Source: Gammaproteobacteria bacterium (GTDB taxonomy: Bacteria; Pseudomonadota; Gammaproteobacteria; Xanthomonadales; Rhodanobacteraceae). From it: 41,744 nucleotides of DNA. A model generated the notes under the pieces. It searched no databases. It saw only the letters and a program-made list of their open reading frames with translations, and was not told where the DNA came from. Positions 5,582 to 14,600 of the stretch are shown here, one piece after another (the stretch's first letter is position 1; each line of letters begins with the position of its first letter). The stretch is from the NCBI GenBank assembly GCA_004295005.1, contig SHNG01000022.1, positions 1 through 41,744 of the forward strand. Reading direction: 5' to 3'. Position numbers and translations under genes: made by a program.

Positions 5582-7615
5582 TCAGCGCCCGCTGGCGGCA
5601 TCACCCGCAAACACGTACTCATGCTGCGCATCGCGCAGTACCAGGGATGGGCCTTGTTTGCCATTGGCAACCACGAATTCGAAACCGTCAACGCCGGGCG
5701 AGATGGTGACAAACGAAACACTGCCGTCATCGTTGGCGCGCGCGGCCATTGCGCTGCGCCAGGCGCCGAAGTCGAACCAGACAGCATCGCCAGGGCGCGT
5801 AACCGTGATCGGGCCCAGTTCATTGCTGCGGTAAGTCGCGGCCAGATTTTTCACCGCTTTGGCATCGGGCGGTACGCTCAGGCGCTTGCGCTCGGTGGCA
5901 ATGCCCTGCTTCAGTCGCTGAGCCTGGGCGGTCACGTTTTCGGCCGCTTCCGGCTTGCCGTCGAACAGCACTTCCAACAGGCGACGTTGGAAGGGTCCAC
6001 GAATGTACACGCCCGGATCGGCATTGGTCAGGATCACCGCGCCGACATCATGTTCAGGCAGCCACAGCATGTCGGAGTGAAAGCCGACCAGATCGCCACC
6101 ATGGTGGACGACCGGAGTACCCCAGGTGTTGTCGATCATCAAGCCCATGCCGTAACTGGCGTCGCCGCCCAAGGCGACCTGTGGCTTGCGTCGCTCAAGC
6201 AAGGTAGCCGCATCGATGTAGCGCGAGCCGTCGGGCAGCAGGCCCTGATCCAGCTCCATCTGCACGTAGCGCAACACATCATGCACGGTGCTCCAGGCCG
6301 CTCCGGCAGGCCGCGCCGGTTTTACCGAGGTATTCAGGTCCATGCTGGCGGCGGCAATGTGGCCATCGACGTCCAGCCCGTGTGGCGCGGCAAAGTTGTC
6401 CCGTTGCGCCTGGTCGTAGTCGAAGGTGGTCGATGCCATGCCCAGCGGATCGAAAACCAGTTCCTGCATGGCTGCGTCATAGGCGGCGCCCAACTCCAAC
6501 TGCGGATGCAGCACGTGGCCACCGGCGTAGCCGGCCGCTGCCGCCATCGGATTGGAATACTGGAACAATTCACCGAAACGGCTGGTCGGCTGCATGGTTG
6601 CCAGTCCATCCAGCAGCGATTGCGGGGTGGCGCCCTCGCTTTCAAACAGCCACTCCATGTCTTGCCGCGGCAAGCCCGTGCATGCGCAAATCAGGTGCTT
6701 GACCAGCACCTGGCGCGTGGTTTGCGCATCACCCAGCTTGAACCCCGGCAGGATTTGCGTGACCGGCGTTTCCCAGCCGAACCTTCCCTGCTCGACCAGT
6801 TTGGCCAGCATCAGGGTGGTCAGCGCCTTGGTGTTGGAGGCGATCATGAAGCGGGTGTCCGCATCCACCGGCGCGGGCTGGCCGAGGCTGCGCACGCCGA
6901 AGCCTTCCGCCATCACCACCTTGCCACCTTGCACCACGCCGATGGCCACGCCCGGAACATCCAGTTGCCTTCGCGCGTCCTCGACAAAATCATGCAATTG
7001 CGCCAGGCGCGTCGCATCGAGCGTGTGTGCGGTCTTGCCGGCGAAGGATTCCCGTGCGTAACCCTTGGGCTGCAGGCGATCAAAGATCAGACTCACCTGG
7101 GCACTGCGCTTGTCGCCGGTCGCGTTGCTCATGTCGTAAATGGCCACCGTCCAGCGCTGGCCATGACGCAGGGCCTGGGCCATCACGCCACGCTGGTCGT
7201 TGGCCGAGGTTTCATAGATGTAGCTGCGAACCTGTTCCCAGCCATCGCGTGCGGGCCGATCATTGGCCAGCTTGAGCGGCCAACGCGCCTTGGTGTCGTA
7301 GCTTGCCCAGGCGGCGGCTATCGCAGCATCGGCATCGGCGGCGCCGACATCGACCAGGGCAATCCGCGAATCGCCTTCCGGTGCGGTCAATATCACCGCC
7401 GATCCGCTGCGGGCGAGTTGCCAGTCGGCGGGCGCGATGAAGGGATTGCCGTCAGCCGTGGTGCTCGGCGTGTCGGCATGCAGGGTCTCGGCAGCCGCGG
7501 GTTCGCTGGATTGCGTGACGTTCGCTGCAGCCGGAGCCGGCCGTTGCGATGGGCTGCTGCACCCCGCCAAGCCCACAACGCAGACGATGGCAAGCACGGT
7601 CGCAATTCGATTCAT
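5582..7615 (-). CDS. Lipoprotein serine hydrolase (class C beta-lactamase fold)
   Basis: A 677-residue lipoprotein. Signal sequence MNRIATVLAIVCVVGLAGC has lipobox LAGC with the modified cysteine at residue 19. Residues ~60-190 are an extra periplasmic domain of unknown type, followed by the beta-lactamase/penicillin-binding fold: SNTK (S260, K263), YSN at 353-355 and HGG at 505-507. After ~540 there is a C-terminal beta-rich extension typical of the DUF3471-like tails of such hydrolases. Family members are esterases, D-aminopeptidases or unknown peptidases; true beta-lactam resistance is unlikely from the architecture. The ATG at 7615 is chosen for its GGAG seven bases upstream, rather than an ATG 15 bp earlier. 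It is transcribed away from the permease gene at 7801. Confidence 0.88.
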   Translation of the reverse strand: MNRIATVLAIVCVVGLAGCSSPSQRPAPAAANVTQSSEPAAAETLHADTPSTTADGNPFIAPADWQLARSGSAVILTAPEGDSRIALVDVGAADADAAIAAAWASYDTKARWPLKLANDRPARDGWEQVRSYIYETSANDQRGVMAQALRHGQRWTVAIYDMSNATGDKRSAQVSLIFDRLQPKGYARESFAGKTAHTLDATRLAQLHDFVEDARRQLDVPGVAIGVVQGGKVVMAEGFGVRSLGQPAPVDADTRFMIASNTKALTTLMLAKLVEQGRFGWETPVTQILPGFKLGDAQTTRQVLVKHLICACTGLPRQDMEWLFESEGATPQSLLDGLATMQPTSRFGELFQYSNPMAAAAGYAGGHVLHPQLELGAAYDAAMQELVFDPLGMASTTFDYDQAQRDNFAAPHGLDVDGHIAAASMDLNTSVKPARPAGAAWSTVHDVLRYVQMELDQGLLPDGSRYIDAATLLERRKPQVALGGDASYGMGLMIDNTWGTPVVHHGGDLVGFHSDMLWLPEHDVGAVILTNADPGVYIRGPFQRRLLEVLFDGKPEAAENVTAQAQRLKQGIATERKRLSVPPDAKAVKNLAATYRSNELGPITVTRPGDAVWFDFGAWRSAMAARANDDGSVSFVTISPGVDGFEFVVANGKQGPSLVLRDAQHEYVFAGDAASGR

Positions 7616-7800
7616 GTTCGATCTCCGCATTCGGCAAAGCGGCTACCTTACTACGGCAACCCGGGAAGCGGCGTCTTGGCGTTACCGGCACGCGCGCTGC
7701 CTGCATCCCGCGCGCATGGGCATAAGGTTATTTGCCGCAGCCGGGATTACGTTCACGCAGAGTCGGTACCATGTTGGTTCCCGCGTGATTGCACAAACCC

Positions 7801-9600
7801 ATGGAACCGCAACAGATCGTCTTCCTGTTGATCCTTGCTGGCGCCCTCGTGCTGCTGGTGAGCGAATGGATCCGCCTCGACCTGACCGCGATGCTGATCG
7901 TCATCGCGCTGGCCGCCAGCGGCCTGCTGTCGCCGAGCGAATCCTTGTCCGGATTCTCCAGCGAGCCGGCGATCCTGTTGGTCTCGATGTTCGTGCTTTC
8001 CGGTGCCTTGAATCACACCGGACTTGCCGGTCGCCTCGGTGGATGGATCGGGCGTTTGTCCGGAGACCGGGTCTGGCGCGCGGTGCTGGTGATCATGCCC
8101 GGCGTTGCCCTGATGGCCGCGTTCAGTCATCACCTGATGGTTACCGCGATGATGTTGCCGGTGATACTCGCCCTGAATCGCAGCCACGGCCTGCCCGCCT
8201 CGCGCCTGCTGATGCCCATGGCCCTGGCCGCATCGTTGGGTACCACGGTAACCGTGATTGCCGCTCCGGCATTTCTTGTTGCGCGCGATCAGATTGAACG
8301 CGCCGGCGCGGCGACGCTGGGCATTTTTTCCATTGCCCCGCTTGGCATCACCCTGTGCCTGATTGGCACGCTCTATGTCCTTGTGTGCGGGCGCTGGTTG
8401 TTGCCACAACGTGAGGGCGCGAAAGCCGAACAGGATCGTTTTCAGCTCGACCACTACTTCACCGAATTGCTGGTGCTTGAGGGCTCGGCACAGGCCGGCA
8501 AGCGCATGACGGCGTTCTGCAAGGAGCACAGCGCGCGATTCAAGGTGGTGGACTGGCTGCGCGACGGGCGCCCGCTTGCACGGCCATGGGCGGACAAGCC
8601 ATTGGCCAGTGGCGACCTGTTGTTGGTGCACGCCGCTCCGGATGAGCTGGCTGCGCTGGATCGCGAACAGGGCCTGGCGTTGCATGCGGTGGTCCAGTAC
8701 GGCGATGAGCTGGTGGAGGAAAATGGAAAGAAGGCGCAACGCAACGTACGCCTGTTGCAGGCCGTGATCGCACCCGATTCCGAGTTGGCCGGACGCAGCA
8801 TCAGCGAGGTTGATTTCCTTGGCCGCCACGGATTGGTCGTTGTCGGCCTGTGGCGCAAACACGGATTCATGTATCGCGAACTGTCCAAACTTGAACTGCG
8901 CCCCGGTGACGTGGTGGTGATGTGGGGCAATCAGGATGCGGTGCAACGTCTCGCCGAGCACGGCTCGTTTCTGTTGCTGCTGCCATTCGAGGGGCGCGCG
9001 CGGGCGAAGCCGGGCAAGGCGTGGCTCGCTGCGCTCATCATGGTCGCCAGCGTCGCCAGCGCCGCCACCGAACTGCTGCCGGTGTCCATTGCCTTTCTTG
9101 CCGGCGCATCGGCGATGGTCCTCAGTGGATGCCTGAGCCTGAGGCAGGCCTACGAATCCATCGAGGCAAGGCTGTTCGTGTTCATTGCCGGCGCAATTCC
9201 ACTGGGTCTGGCCATGCAGCGATCCGGAACGGCCAACCTGTTCGCCGACTGGTTGTCGCCACTGGTTGCCCACTGGGAGGTGACCTGGGTTCTGTTGGCC
9301 CTGTTCACAGCTGCCGCATTGCTGACCCAGATTCTTTCGGATACGGCGACCACGATCCTGCTCGCACCCATTGCCATCGGCATGTCGGAGCAACTCGACA
9401 TTTCCGCCGCCGCCATGGTGATCAGCGTTGCCATGGGTGCGGTGGCCGCCTTCATCACTCCGATTGGTCACCACGGCAATCTGCTCGTGTACGAACCGGG
9501 CAATTATCGTTTTGTCGATTTTGTACGCGTCGGTACGCCGCTGACCATGCTGATCGGTTTCGTGGTTGCCTGGCTGGCCCCGATCCTTTGGCCTGCGTGA
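7801..9600 (+). CDS. SLC13/DASS-family permease with internal RCK_C domains
   Basis: A 599-residue inner-membrane transporter of the divalent anion:Na+ symporter type (substrates in the family: sulfate, dicarboxylates, citrate). Several hydrophobic segments lie before residue ~200. A soluble stretch of about 200 residues follows, which looks like two TrkA_C/RCK_C regulatory domains (for example the AGRSISEVDFLGRHGLVVVG part). A second membrane half follows, with TELLPVSIAFLAG and a family-like ILSDTATTILLAPIAIGMS hairpin motif and a final amphipathic part. The ATG at 7801 is chosen; a TTG 12 bp earlier is possible and neither has a strong ribosome-binding site. The two-RCK insert is the usual layout of bacterial SLC13 proteins. 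The substrate cannot be told. Confidence 0.88.
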   Translation: MEPQQIVFLLILAGALVLLVSEWIRLDLTAMLIVIALAASGLLSPSESLSGFSSEPAILLVSMFVLSGALNHTGLAGRLGGWIGRLSGDRVWRAVLVIMPGVALMAAFSHHLMVTAMMLPVILALNRSHGLPASRLLMPMALAASLGTTVTVIAAPAFLVARDQIERAGAATLGIFSIAPLGITLCLIGTLYVLVCGRWLLPQREGAKAEQDRFQLDHYFTELLVLEGSAQAGKRMTAFCKEHSARFKVVDWLRDGRPLARPWADKPLASGDLLLVHAAPDELAALDREQGLALHAVVQYGDELVEENGKKAQRNVRLLQAVIAPDSELAGRSISEVDFLGRHGLVVVGLWRKHGFMYRELSKLELRPGDVVVMWGNQDAVQRLAEHGSFLLLLPFEGRARAKPGKAWLAALIMVASVASAATELLPVSIAFLAGASAMVLSGCLSLRQAYESIEARLFVFIAGAIPLGLAMQRSGTANLFADWLSPLVAHWEVTWVLLALFTAAALLTQILSDTATTILLAPIAIGMSEQLDISAAAMVISVAMGAVAAFITPIGHHGNLLVYEPGNYRFVDFVRVGTPLTMLIGFVVAWLAPILWPA

Positions 9601-9636
9601 CGCCGGTCCGGGTTTGGGTGGATACTCCGAACCTGC

Positions 9637-12345
9637 ATGCGAACAGGAAACCGCAGCGCCGGGGCTGGGCGCACTCGGCATGCATTGCCAGGGAGAACGA
9701 TCATCGAACAGGCAGGTTCATACGCACCCCGCAAGTTTCGGCATCCTCGCATCATTGCAGGCATGATGCTGGTTCTGCTTGGCGCCCTTGCGACCGCATT
9801 GCGCGCGCAGCCGGTCGATTACCGCATAACTCCCTTGCCAGACTGGATTGCAGCGGTGACGCCGGGGGAGCTGGACAAGGATCAGCGTGCGCTCACCACC
9901 AATGGAAGCCAGTTCCTGCTGTCTGATGTGCAGGTGAATCTGCGCGATGGCCAAACCCGCGTGTATCGACGTGTTGTCGGCCAAGCCGTCAATGCCAACG
10001 GTGTCAGCGAACTGGCCAACCTGCAATTCAGGTTCGATCCCGCCTACGAAGTGCTGGAGCTGCATGCGGTCAACATCATCCGCGATGGCCGTGTCATGCC
10101 AAGACTGGACTCTGCCACGGTACACGTCCTGCAGCGCGAGGCCGAGCTGGAGCGACAGATCTTTGATGGCAGCAAAACCGCCAGTATCCTGCTCGAAGAT
10201 GTGCGGGTCGGCGACATCATCGACTGCGCCTATTCAACCTCTGGGCGCAATCCGGTGTTCAACGGGCACGATTTCGGCGTCATCGGCATGGGCTTCAGCG
10301 TGCCGGTGGCGCGTATTCATGCGCGCGTGATCACTTCCGCGCGGACGAAGGTCGCTATTGCACCGCAGCCTGCCTCGCTGGAAGGCAGCGCCACACGCCA
10401 TGGTAGCGACATCGCGTACGAATGGGACCTGCACAATGCCCAGCCGGTGCGCCTCGATGACGATGCGCCGAGCTGGCATGACCCGTTCCCGAAGGTGCAA
10501 TGGAGCGAATTCGACAGTTGGGCCGACGTTGTCGATTGGGCCCTGCCGCTGTACGCGGTTCCGCAGGCGATCAGCCCGGCGCTGCAGTCGGAAGTGGATC
10601 GCATCCTTCGCTCCGCACCCGATGCCGAGGGCCGCCTGTTGGCTGCATTGCGCCTTGCCCAAGGCGAGATCCGATACCTCGGCATCGAGATCGGGGCAGG
10701 TTCGCACGCGCCCAATCCGCCCGATCTGGTGTTTGAGCGCCGCTTTGGCGATTGCAAAGACAAGACACTGCTCACCCTGACCCTGCTTGACCGACTGGGC
10801 ATCAAGGCCGCGCCGGCGTTGGTCAACACCGGACAACGGCGCGCGCTGGCCAACGCCCAGCCCAGTCCCGGCCAATTTGATCATGTCATCTTGCGTGTCG
10901 AACTCGATGGCGAACCGTTCTGGCTCGATCCAACGCGGGATATCCAGAAAGCCACGTTGGAAAACCTGGTTCAGCCGGATTTCGATCTGGCCTTGGTCAT
11001 CACTCCCGGAACTCGGGATCTGGTCAGCATGCAGCGCAAGCAAGTCCTGAAGTCTTTCCGACGCATCCATGTCACCTATGATGCGCGGGCCGGACTGGAC
11101 AAGCCGGTTGCGATGCGGGTGGAAACCACGCTGCATGGCACCTATGCAGAGGCAACTCGACACACCCTTGCCAACACCAGCCTGGATGAACTGCAGAAGG
11201 AGTATCTGAATTTCTACGCCACGTCTTTTCCGGGCTTGACGGTTGCCGCTCCGCTGACGACGAAGGATGACGAGCGCAACAATCGGATCGTAGTGAACGA
11301 GCACTACCGCATCGCCGAATTCTCGCGATTCTCGGAAGCGGAACGACGCCATACAGCAAACGTGCAAGTACCGGATGTCGACGAACTTCTGCGTGGACCG
11401 GCCTCATCGGTGAGGAACTCACCCTTGCGTATTTCGCATCCGTTCGATGTCACGGTGCAGACGGAAACCCTGTTGCCGGAGACATGGCAAATTGAACCGG
11501 TCAGCGTCAACATCGAGGATCCGGCGTTTCGTTTCACGCGCGAAGTGAAACCCTCCAGCAACAAGGTACGTGTCGTCGATCACTTTCAGACTTTGGTGGA
11601 CGAGATTGCCGCAGGCGACATTCAACGCTACGCAGGCAACCTGTCCAAGGCGCGTGACGAAACCGGTTACGAGCTTTACTGGACGGATCCTGCGGCCAGT
11701 CCGAAGCTGGACCCACTTGCTCGTGTCAACTGGTTGGTCTTGACGGTTGGCACGTTGATGTTGGCGATTCTTGTTGGGTTGGCGGCGCGGATTTACCGCT
11801 ACGACCCGGTTGCACCAAACGTTGGTTCGCAAACAGGCTTGCGTGGGATCGCAGGCTGGCTGCTGCTTCCAGGTTTTTCCCTGCTGGCAACGCCGATCCT
11901 GGCAATGACAAATATGTTCGGCAACATTGGAGTCTGGTCGACTGGATCCTGGGCCAGTCTGACGTCGCCGGGTGGTGATCGCTATCACGCGCTGTGGGCG
12001 CCTGCATTGCTGCTCGACCTGCTGGGCATGCTCGGTGTGATCGTTTTCGCAGGCCTGCTGCTGATTCTTTTCGCAAGACAACGCAGCAGCTTTCCAAGAA
12101 TCTACATCGCCTATCTTTGGGTAACCACCATCCACCTGGTGATTTCATCCCTGATCCTGCGTCAGATTCCAGGCGTCGAAGCCTTTGGGCCCGCCGATGT
12201 TGGCGTATTGCTTGGCTCGGTGACATGGACCCTCTACTTCCTCAAATCGAAGCGGGCGAGAAATACTTTCATCCGTCGCCTGAGCACACGAAATAGCCAG
12301 CCTGCTCCGTTGCCTTCCGTTCCCACCCATTCAATTCCATTTTAG
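9637..12345 (+). CDS. DUF3857-transglutaminase-DUF2569 membrane protein
   Basis: A large exported protein, 902 residues from the upstream ATG. Residues ~43-59 form a signal-type hydrophobic stretch ending LRAQP. The basic stretch RKFRHPR just before it argues for a start upstream of the ATG pair at 9763/9766, although no ribosome-binding site is clear. Next come a DUF3857 beta domain (~100-270) and a transglutaminase-like domain with Cys373 in FGDCKDK, His416 in FDHV and Asp431 in WLDPT, a plausible catalytic triad. A beta-rich region follows, then a single membrane span (~700) and a C-terminal DUF2569-like four-helix membrane domain beginning GIAGWLLLPG. DUF3857/transglutaminase proteins are periplasmic and their substrates are unknown. 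Fusion to DUF2569 tethers it to the inner membrane. It lies 36 bp after the permease gene on the same strand. Confidence 0.82.
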   Translation: MRTGNRSAGAGRTRHALPGRTIIEQAGSYAPRKFRHPRIIAGMMLVLLGALATALRAQPVDYRITPLPDWIAAVTPGELDKDQRALTTNGSQFLLSDVQVNLRDGQTRVYRRVVGQAVNANGVSELANLQFRFDPAYEVLELHAVNIIRDGRVMPRLDSATVHVLQREAELERQIFDGSKTASILLEDVRVGDIIDCAYSTSGRNPVFNGHDFGVIGMGFSVPVARIHARVITSARTKVAIAPQPASLEGSATRHGSDIAYEWDLHNAQPVRLDDDAPSWHDPFPKVQWSEFDSWADVVDWALPLYAVPQAISPALQSEVDRILRSAPDAEGRLLAALRLAQGEIRYLGIEIGAGSHAPNPPDLVFERRFGDCKDKTLLTLTLLDRLGIKAAPALVNTGQRRALANAQPSPGQFDHVILRVELDGEPFWLDPTRDIQKATLENLVQPDFDLALVITPGTRDLVSMQRKQVLKSFRRIHVTYDARAGLDKPVAMRVETTLHGTYAEATRHTLANTSLDELQKEYLNFYATSFPGLTVAAPLTTKDDERNNRIVVNEHYRIAEFSRFSEAERRHTANVQVPDVDELLRGPASSVRNSPLRISHPFDVTVQTETLLPETWQIEPVSVNIEDPAFRFTREVKPSSNKVRVVDHFQTLVDEIAAGDIQRYAGNLSKARDETGYELYWTDPAASPKLDPLARVNWLVLTVGTLMLAILVGLAARIYRYDPVAPNVGSQTGLRGIAGWLLLPGFSLLATPILAMTNMFGNIGVWSTGSWASLTSPGGDRYHALWAPALLLDLLGMLGVIVFAGLLLILFARQRSSFPRIYIAYLWVTTIHLVISSLILRQIPGVEAFGPADVGVLLGSVTWTLYFLKSKRARNTFIRRLSTRNSQPAPLPSVPTHSIPF

Positions 12346-12518
12346 GTCCACAACCCGGTTCGCGTTCGTTTTGTCCGCCCCGCGACATTCCACTGCATGC
12401 GATCACGAGGGCTTTGACGCTGCCGGCGGGCACGCGCAAGATTCGTGGGAATGCTCCGGTTCCGGTGCCGACCGGGGAATCCAGGGGACAACGGCATCTT
12501 CCATCAAGGAGCATGTCC

Positions 12519-13361
12519 ATGAAGCGCATTCCGCTGATGCTGGCCGTGATGCTCGGTTGCGCGAGCAGCGTGGCGTACGCAGATGGTTCCGGCACCCTGT
12601 ACAACGATGGCAAGGCCATTGCCTTGCCTTACGCCTACGCCTACCGAACCGCTGATCGCTTCAACAAGGGTCAGCAGATGACCAGCGTGGTGTTCAGTGA
12701 CAAGGCCATCGATGCTGCGGCTTTGGCCGATGCCAGCGACCGCGCAGACGCGCTGAATGACATGTTGCGCGGCGCAACCCAGGTCGAGCTCAACATCGAA
12801 GCTGACGGCAACGTGCAGAACCTGAACACGCAGATGGATGGCTACAGCGGCTCCACCAGTGGCAGTGGCTGGTACACGCTGGAACTCAAGCAAAACGACG
12901 ATGCACGCATCGAAGGCAGCTTTCGCAGCAACGACGAGGAAGACAAGGCTTCAGGTCGCTTCTACGACTTCACGTTTGCCCTCGACCTGCCCGGCGCAGC
13001 CGACCTGGGTGCTGCCCTGCCGGCCGGTGGCGGCGATGCCGGCAAGGCTTACCTGGCCTACCTCAAAGCCATGGAAAAGGGTGACGTCGACGCCATCGCC
13101 AAGCACATGGTCAAGCAACGCGCCGATCAGTTGCTGGCCGGCCGCAACGATCCGCAGTTCAAGGAAATGTTTGCCTTCATCCAGGGCATGACGCTGAAGA
13201 ATCCGAAGTACGTGAAAGGCAACAGCAAGGGCGACAGCGCAACCCTGGAATACAGCGGCGTGGATTCCGATGGCGGCCCTGTCACCTCCATCGTCAGCAT
13301 GCAGCGCGAGGGTGGCGCATGGAAACTGGCCAAGGAGTCCAACAAGCACGGCGGCAGTTGA
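12519..13361 (+). CDS. Secreted protein of unknown function with NTF2-like tail
   Basis: A 280-residue exported protein; signal peptide MKRIPLMLAVMLGCASSVAYA, likely cleaved before DGSGT. The ATG at 12519 is chosen over one at 12513 because AAGGAG lies seven bases upstream of it and only one base from the other. The middle (residues ~20-165) is beta-rich. The C-terminal ~110 residues (AYLAYLKAMEKGDVDAIAKHM ... LEYSGVDSDGGPVTSIVSM ... GAWKLAKES) match the pattern of DUF4878/NTF2-like folds in exported proteins. No enzyme motif is seen. It is convergent with the ECF sigma factor gene, with a repeat array between them. Confidence 0.75.
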   Translation: MKRIPLMLAVMLGCASSVAYADGSGTLYNDGKAIALPYAYAYRTADRFNKGQQMTSVVFSDKAIDAAALADASDRADALNDMLRGATQVELNIEADGNVQNLNTQMDGYSGSTSGSGWYTLELKQNDDARIEGSFRSNDEEDKASGRFYDFTFALDLPGAADLGAALPAGGGDAGKAYLAYLKAMEKGDVDAIAKHMVKQRADQLLAGRNDPQFKEMFAFIQGMTLKNPKYVKGNSKGDSATLEYSGVDSDGGPVTSIVSMQREGGAWKLAKESNKHGGS

Positions 13362-13398
13362 AAGGCACCAGGAGCCTGATAGGCGCACTCGTACCGTT

Positions 13399-13743
13399 GT
13401 AGAGCGGAGCTTGCTCCGCTCATGGCAGCGCCGGAGACGACAGCCGAGCAAGCTCGGCTCTACAAAAGCACGTGCGCCCCGATATTTGTTCGTAGAGCGG
13501 AGCTTGCTCCGCTCGTTGCAGCGCCCAAGACGACAGCCGAGCAAGCTCGGCTCTACAAAAGCACGTGCGCCCCGATATTTGTTCGTAGAGCGGAGCTTGC
13601 TCCGCTCATGGCAGCGCCGGAGACGACAGCCGAGCAAGCTCGGCTCTACAAAAGCACGTGCGCCCCGATATTTGTTCGTAGAGCGGAGCTTGCTCCGCTC
13701 ATGGCAGCGCCGGAGACGACAGCCGAGCAAGCTCGGCTCTACA
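13399..13743. repeat. Four tandem 93-bp palindromic repeats
   Basis: Units begin at 13399, 13492, 13585 and 13678, exactly 93 bp apart. Each holds two perfect 8-bp-arm hairpins, AGCGGAGCTTGCTCCGCT and AGCCGAGCAAGCTCGGCT, with outer GTAGAGC and GCTCTAC ends that are also complementary. The whole unit could therefore fold either as two small hairpins or as one long one. Linkers are nearly identical among the copies. The array fills the gap between the convergent ends of the secreted-protein gene and the ECF sigma factor gene. Because 93 is a multiple of three, it creates meaningless repetitive open frames. It resembles REP/BIME-type intergenic repeats. Confidence 0.92.
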
Positions 13744-13761
13744 GGCGAAGCTTGCTCCGCC

Positions 13762-14358
13762 CTATGCGTCCGATGATTGCGCCGCCGGCAGGTCAGAAGG
13801 GGGCTCCAGCACCATGCGCAGGTAGTTGCGGGCCAGCAGCAAGTCGCGATTGACGGTGCGCTCGTTGACCCCACGCAGCTCGGCTATCTCGCTGGCACTC
13901 AAGCCACCGAAGGTCCGCAGGATCAGGCATTCGGCCAGCTCTGAATCCTGCCTCTCCAAAACGTCCAGGGCTTGCTGCAATTCCAGTGATTGCTGGGCGT
14001 CCGTGGCTGCCCCCACGAACTGTTCATCCAGTTCGGTGCGAATCAGGTCGCCGCCGCGCTTCTCGGCAAGCCGTTCACGGGCATGGTCGATCACGGTCTG
14101 GCGCATCGCACGCGCAGCCAGGTTGAAGAAATGGCGGCGATCATTGATGGCGTCCAGGCGGCCATTGGCGAGTTTCAGGTAGGCCTCGTTGACCAGCGCG
14201 GTGGGTGTCAGGGTGGCCGGACCTGCGCCACGACCCAGTTGGCGTGCCGCCAACCGACGCAACTCGGCGTGGATCTGCGCATAGGCGCGATCCGCAGCCT
14301 GACGATCACCCTTGCCGGCAGCTTGCAACCAGGCAGTGAGTGGAACCTGATCGGTCAA
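13762..14358 (-). CDS. ECF-family RNA polymerase sigma factor
   Basis: A 198-residue sigma-70 family factor of the ECF type (Sigma70_ECF, TIGR02999-like). Region 2 is QIHAELRRLAARQL through TALVNEAYLKL and RRHFFNLAARAMRQTVIDHAR. Region 4 carries the helix-turn-helix LRTFGGLSASEIAELRGVNERTVNRDLLLARNYLR. A TTG at 14358 is chosen because GGAGG lies seven bases upstream; earlier in-frame codons show no resemblance. No anti-sigma factor gene is adjacent. Relatives of this subgroup often occur with Ser/Thr kinase genes, which are absent here. The divergent neighbour is a secreted beta-helix protein whose promoter could be a target; that is inference. Confidence 0.87.
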   Translation of the reverse strand: MTDQVPLTAWLQAAGKGDRQAADRAYAQIHAELRRLAARQLGRGAGPATLTPTALVNEAYLKLANGRLDAINDRRHFFNLAARAMRQTVIDHARERLAEKRGGDLIRTELDEQFVGAATDAQQSLELQQALDVLERQDSELAECLILRTFGGLSASEIAELRGVNERTVNRDLLLARNYLRMVLEPPSDLPAAQSSDA

Positions 14359-14600
14359 GTCTCGCCCTCCCCGGCACCTGTGGCCGCCGCCCCGGTATGG
14401 GCGGTCGGCAGCATAGCGCAGGTCCGGTTGGCCCCGCTCTTCGCGCCGGAAACCTGTCTGAAAACCCGCCAAACCCCGTTTCCCTGTTGAGAGCCCGGCA
14501 AGGCGACCCGTGGAACCAGGCAGAGGGACGTCTGACCAGAGGCATGACCGGGCACGGGCAGGGCTCGCACCGCAACCAACTCGATCTTGTGGAGACGCCG

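Noticed and set aside
5576-7831. A 751-codon open frame on the plus strand
   Set aside because: It is the antisense shadow of the lipoprotein serine hydrolase, which has a signal peptide, catalytic motifs and a ribosome-binding site; the plus frame has none.
7753-9681. A 642-codon open frame on the minus strand
   Set aside because: Antisense to the SLC13-type permease; its composition is rich in Gln, His and Arg, as expected of a GC-rich shadow frame.
13399-13743. A CRISPR array
   Set aside because: Repeats are contiguous 93-bp units with near-identical linkers rather than short repeats with unique spacers, and no cas gene is present.
13270-13874. Repetitive proteins with four near-identical 31-residue units, on both strands
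   Set aside because: An artefact of the 93-bp palindromic repeats being divisible by three; there is no ribosome-binding site or codon constraint.
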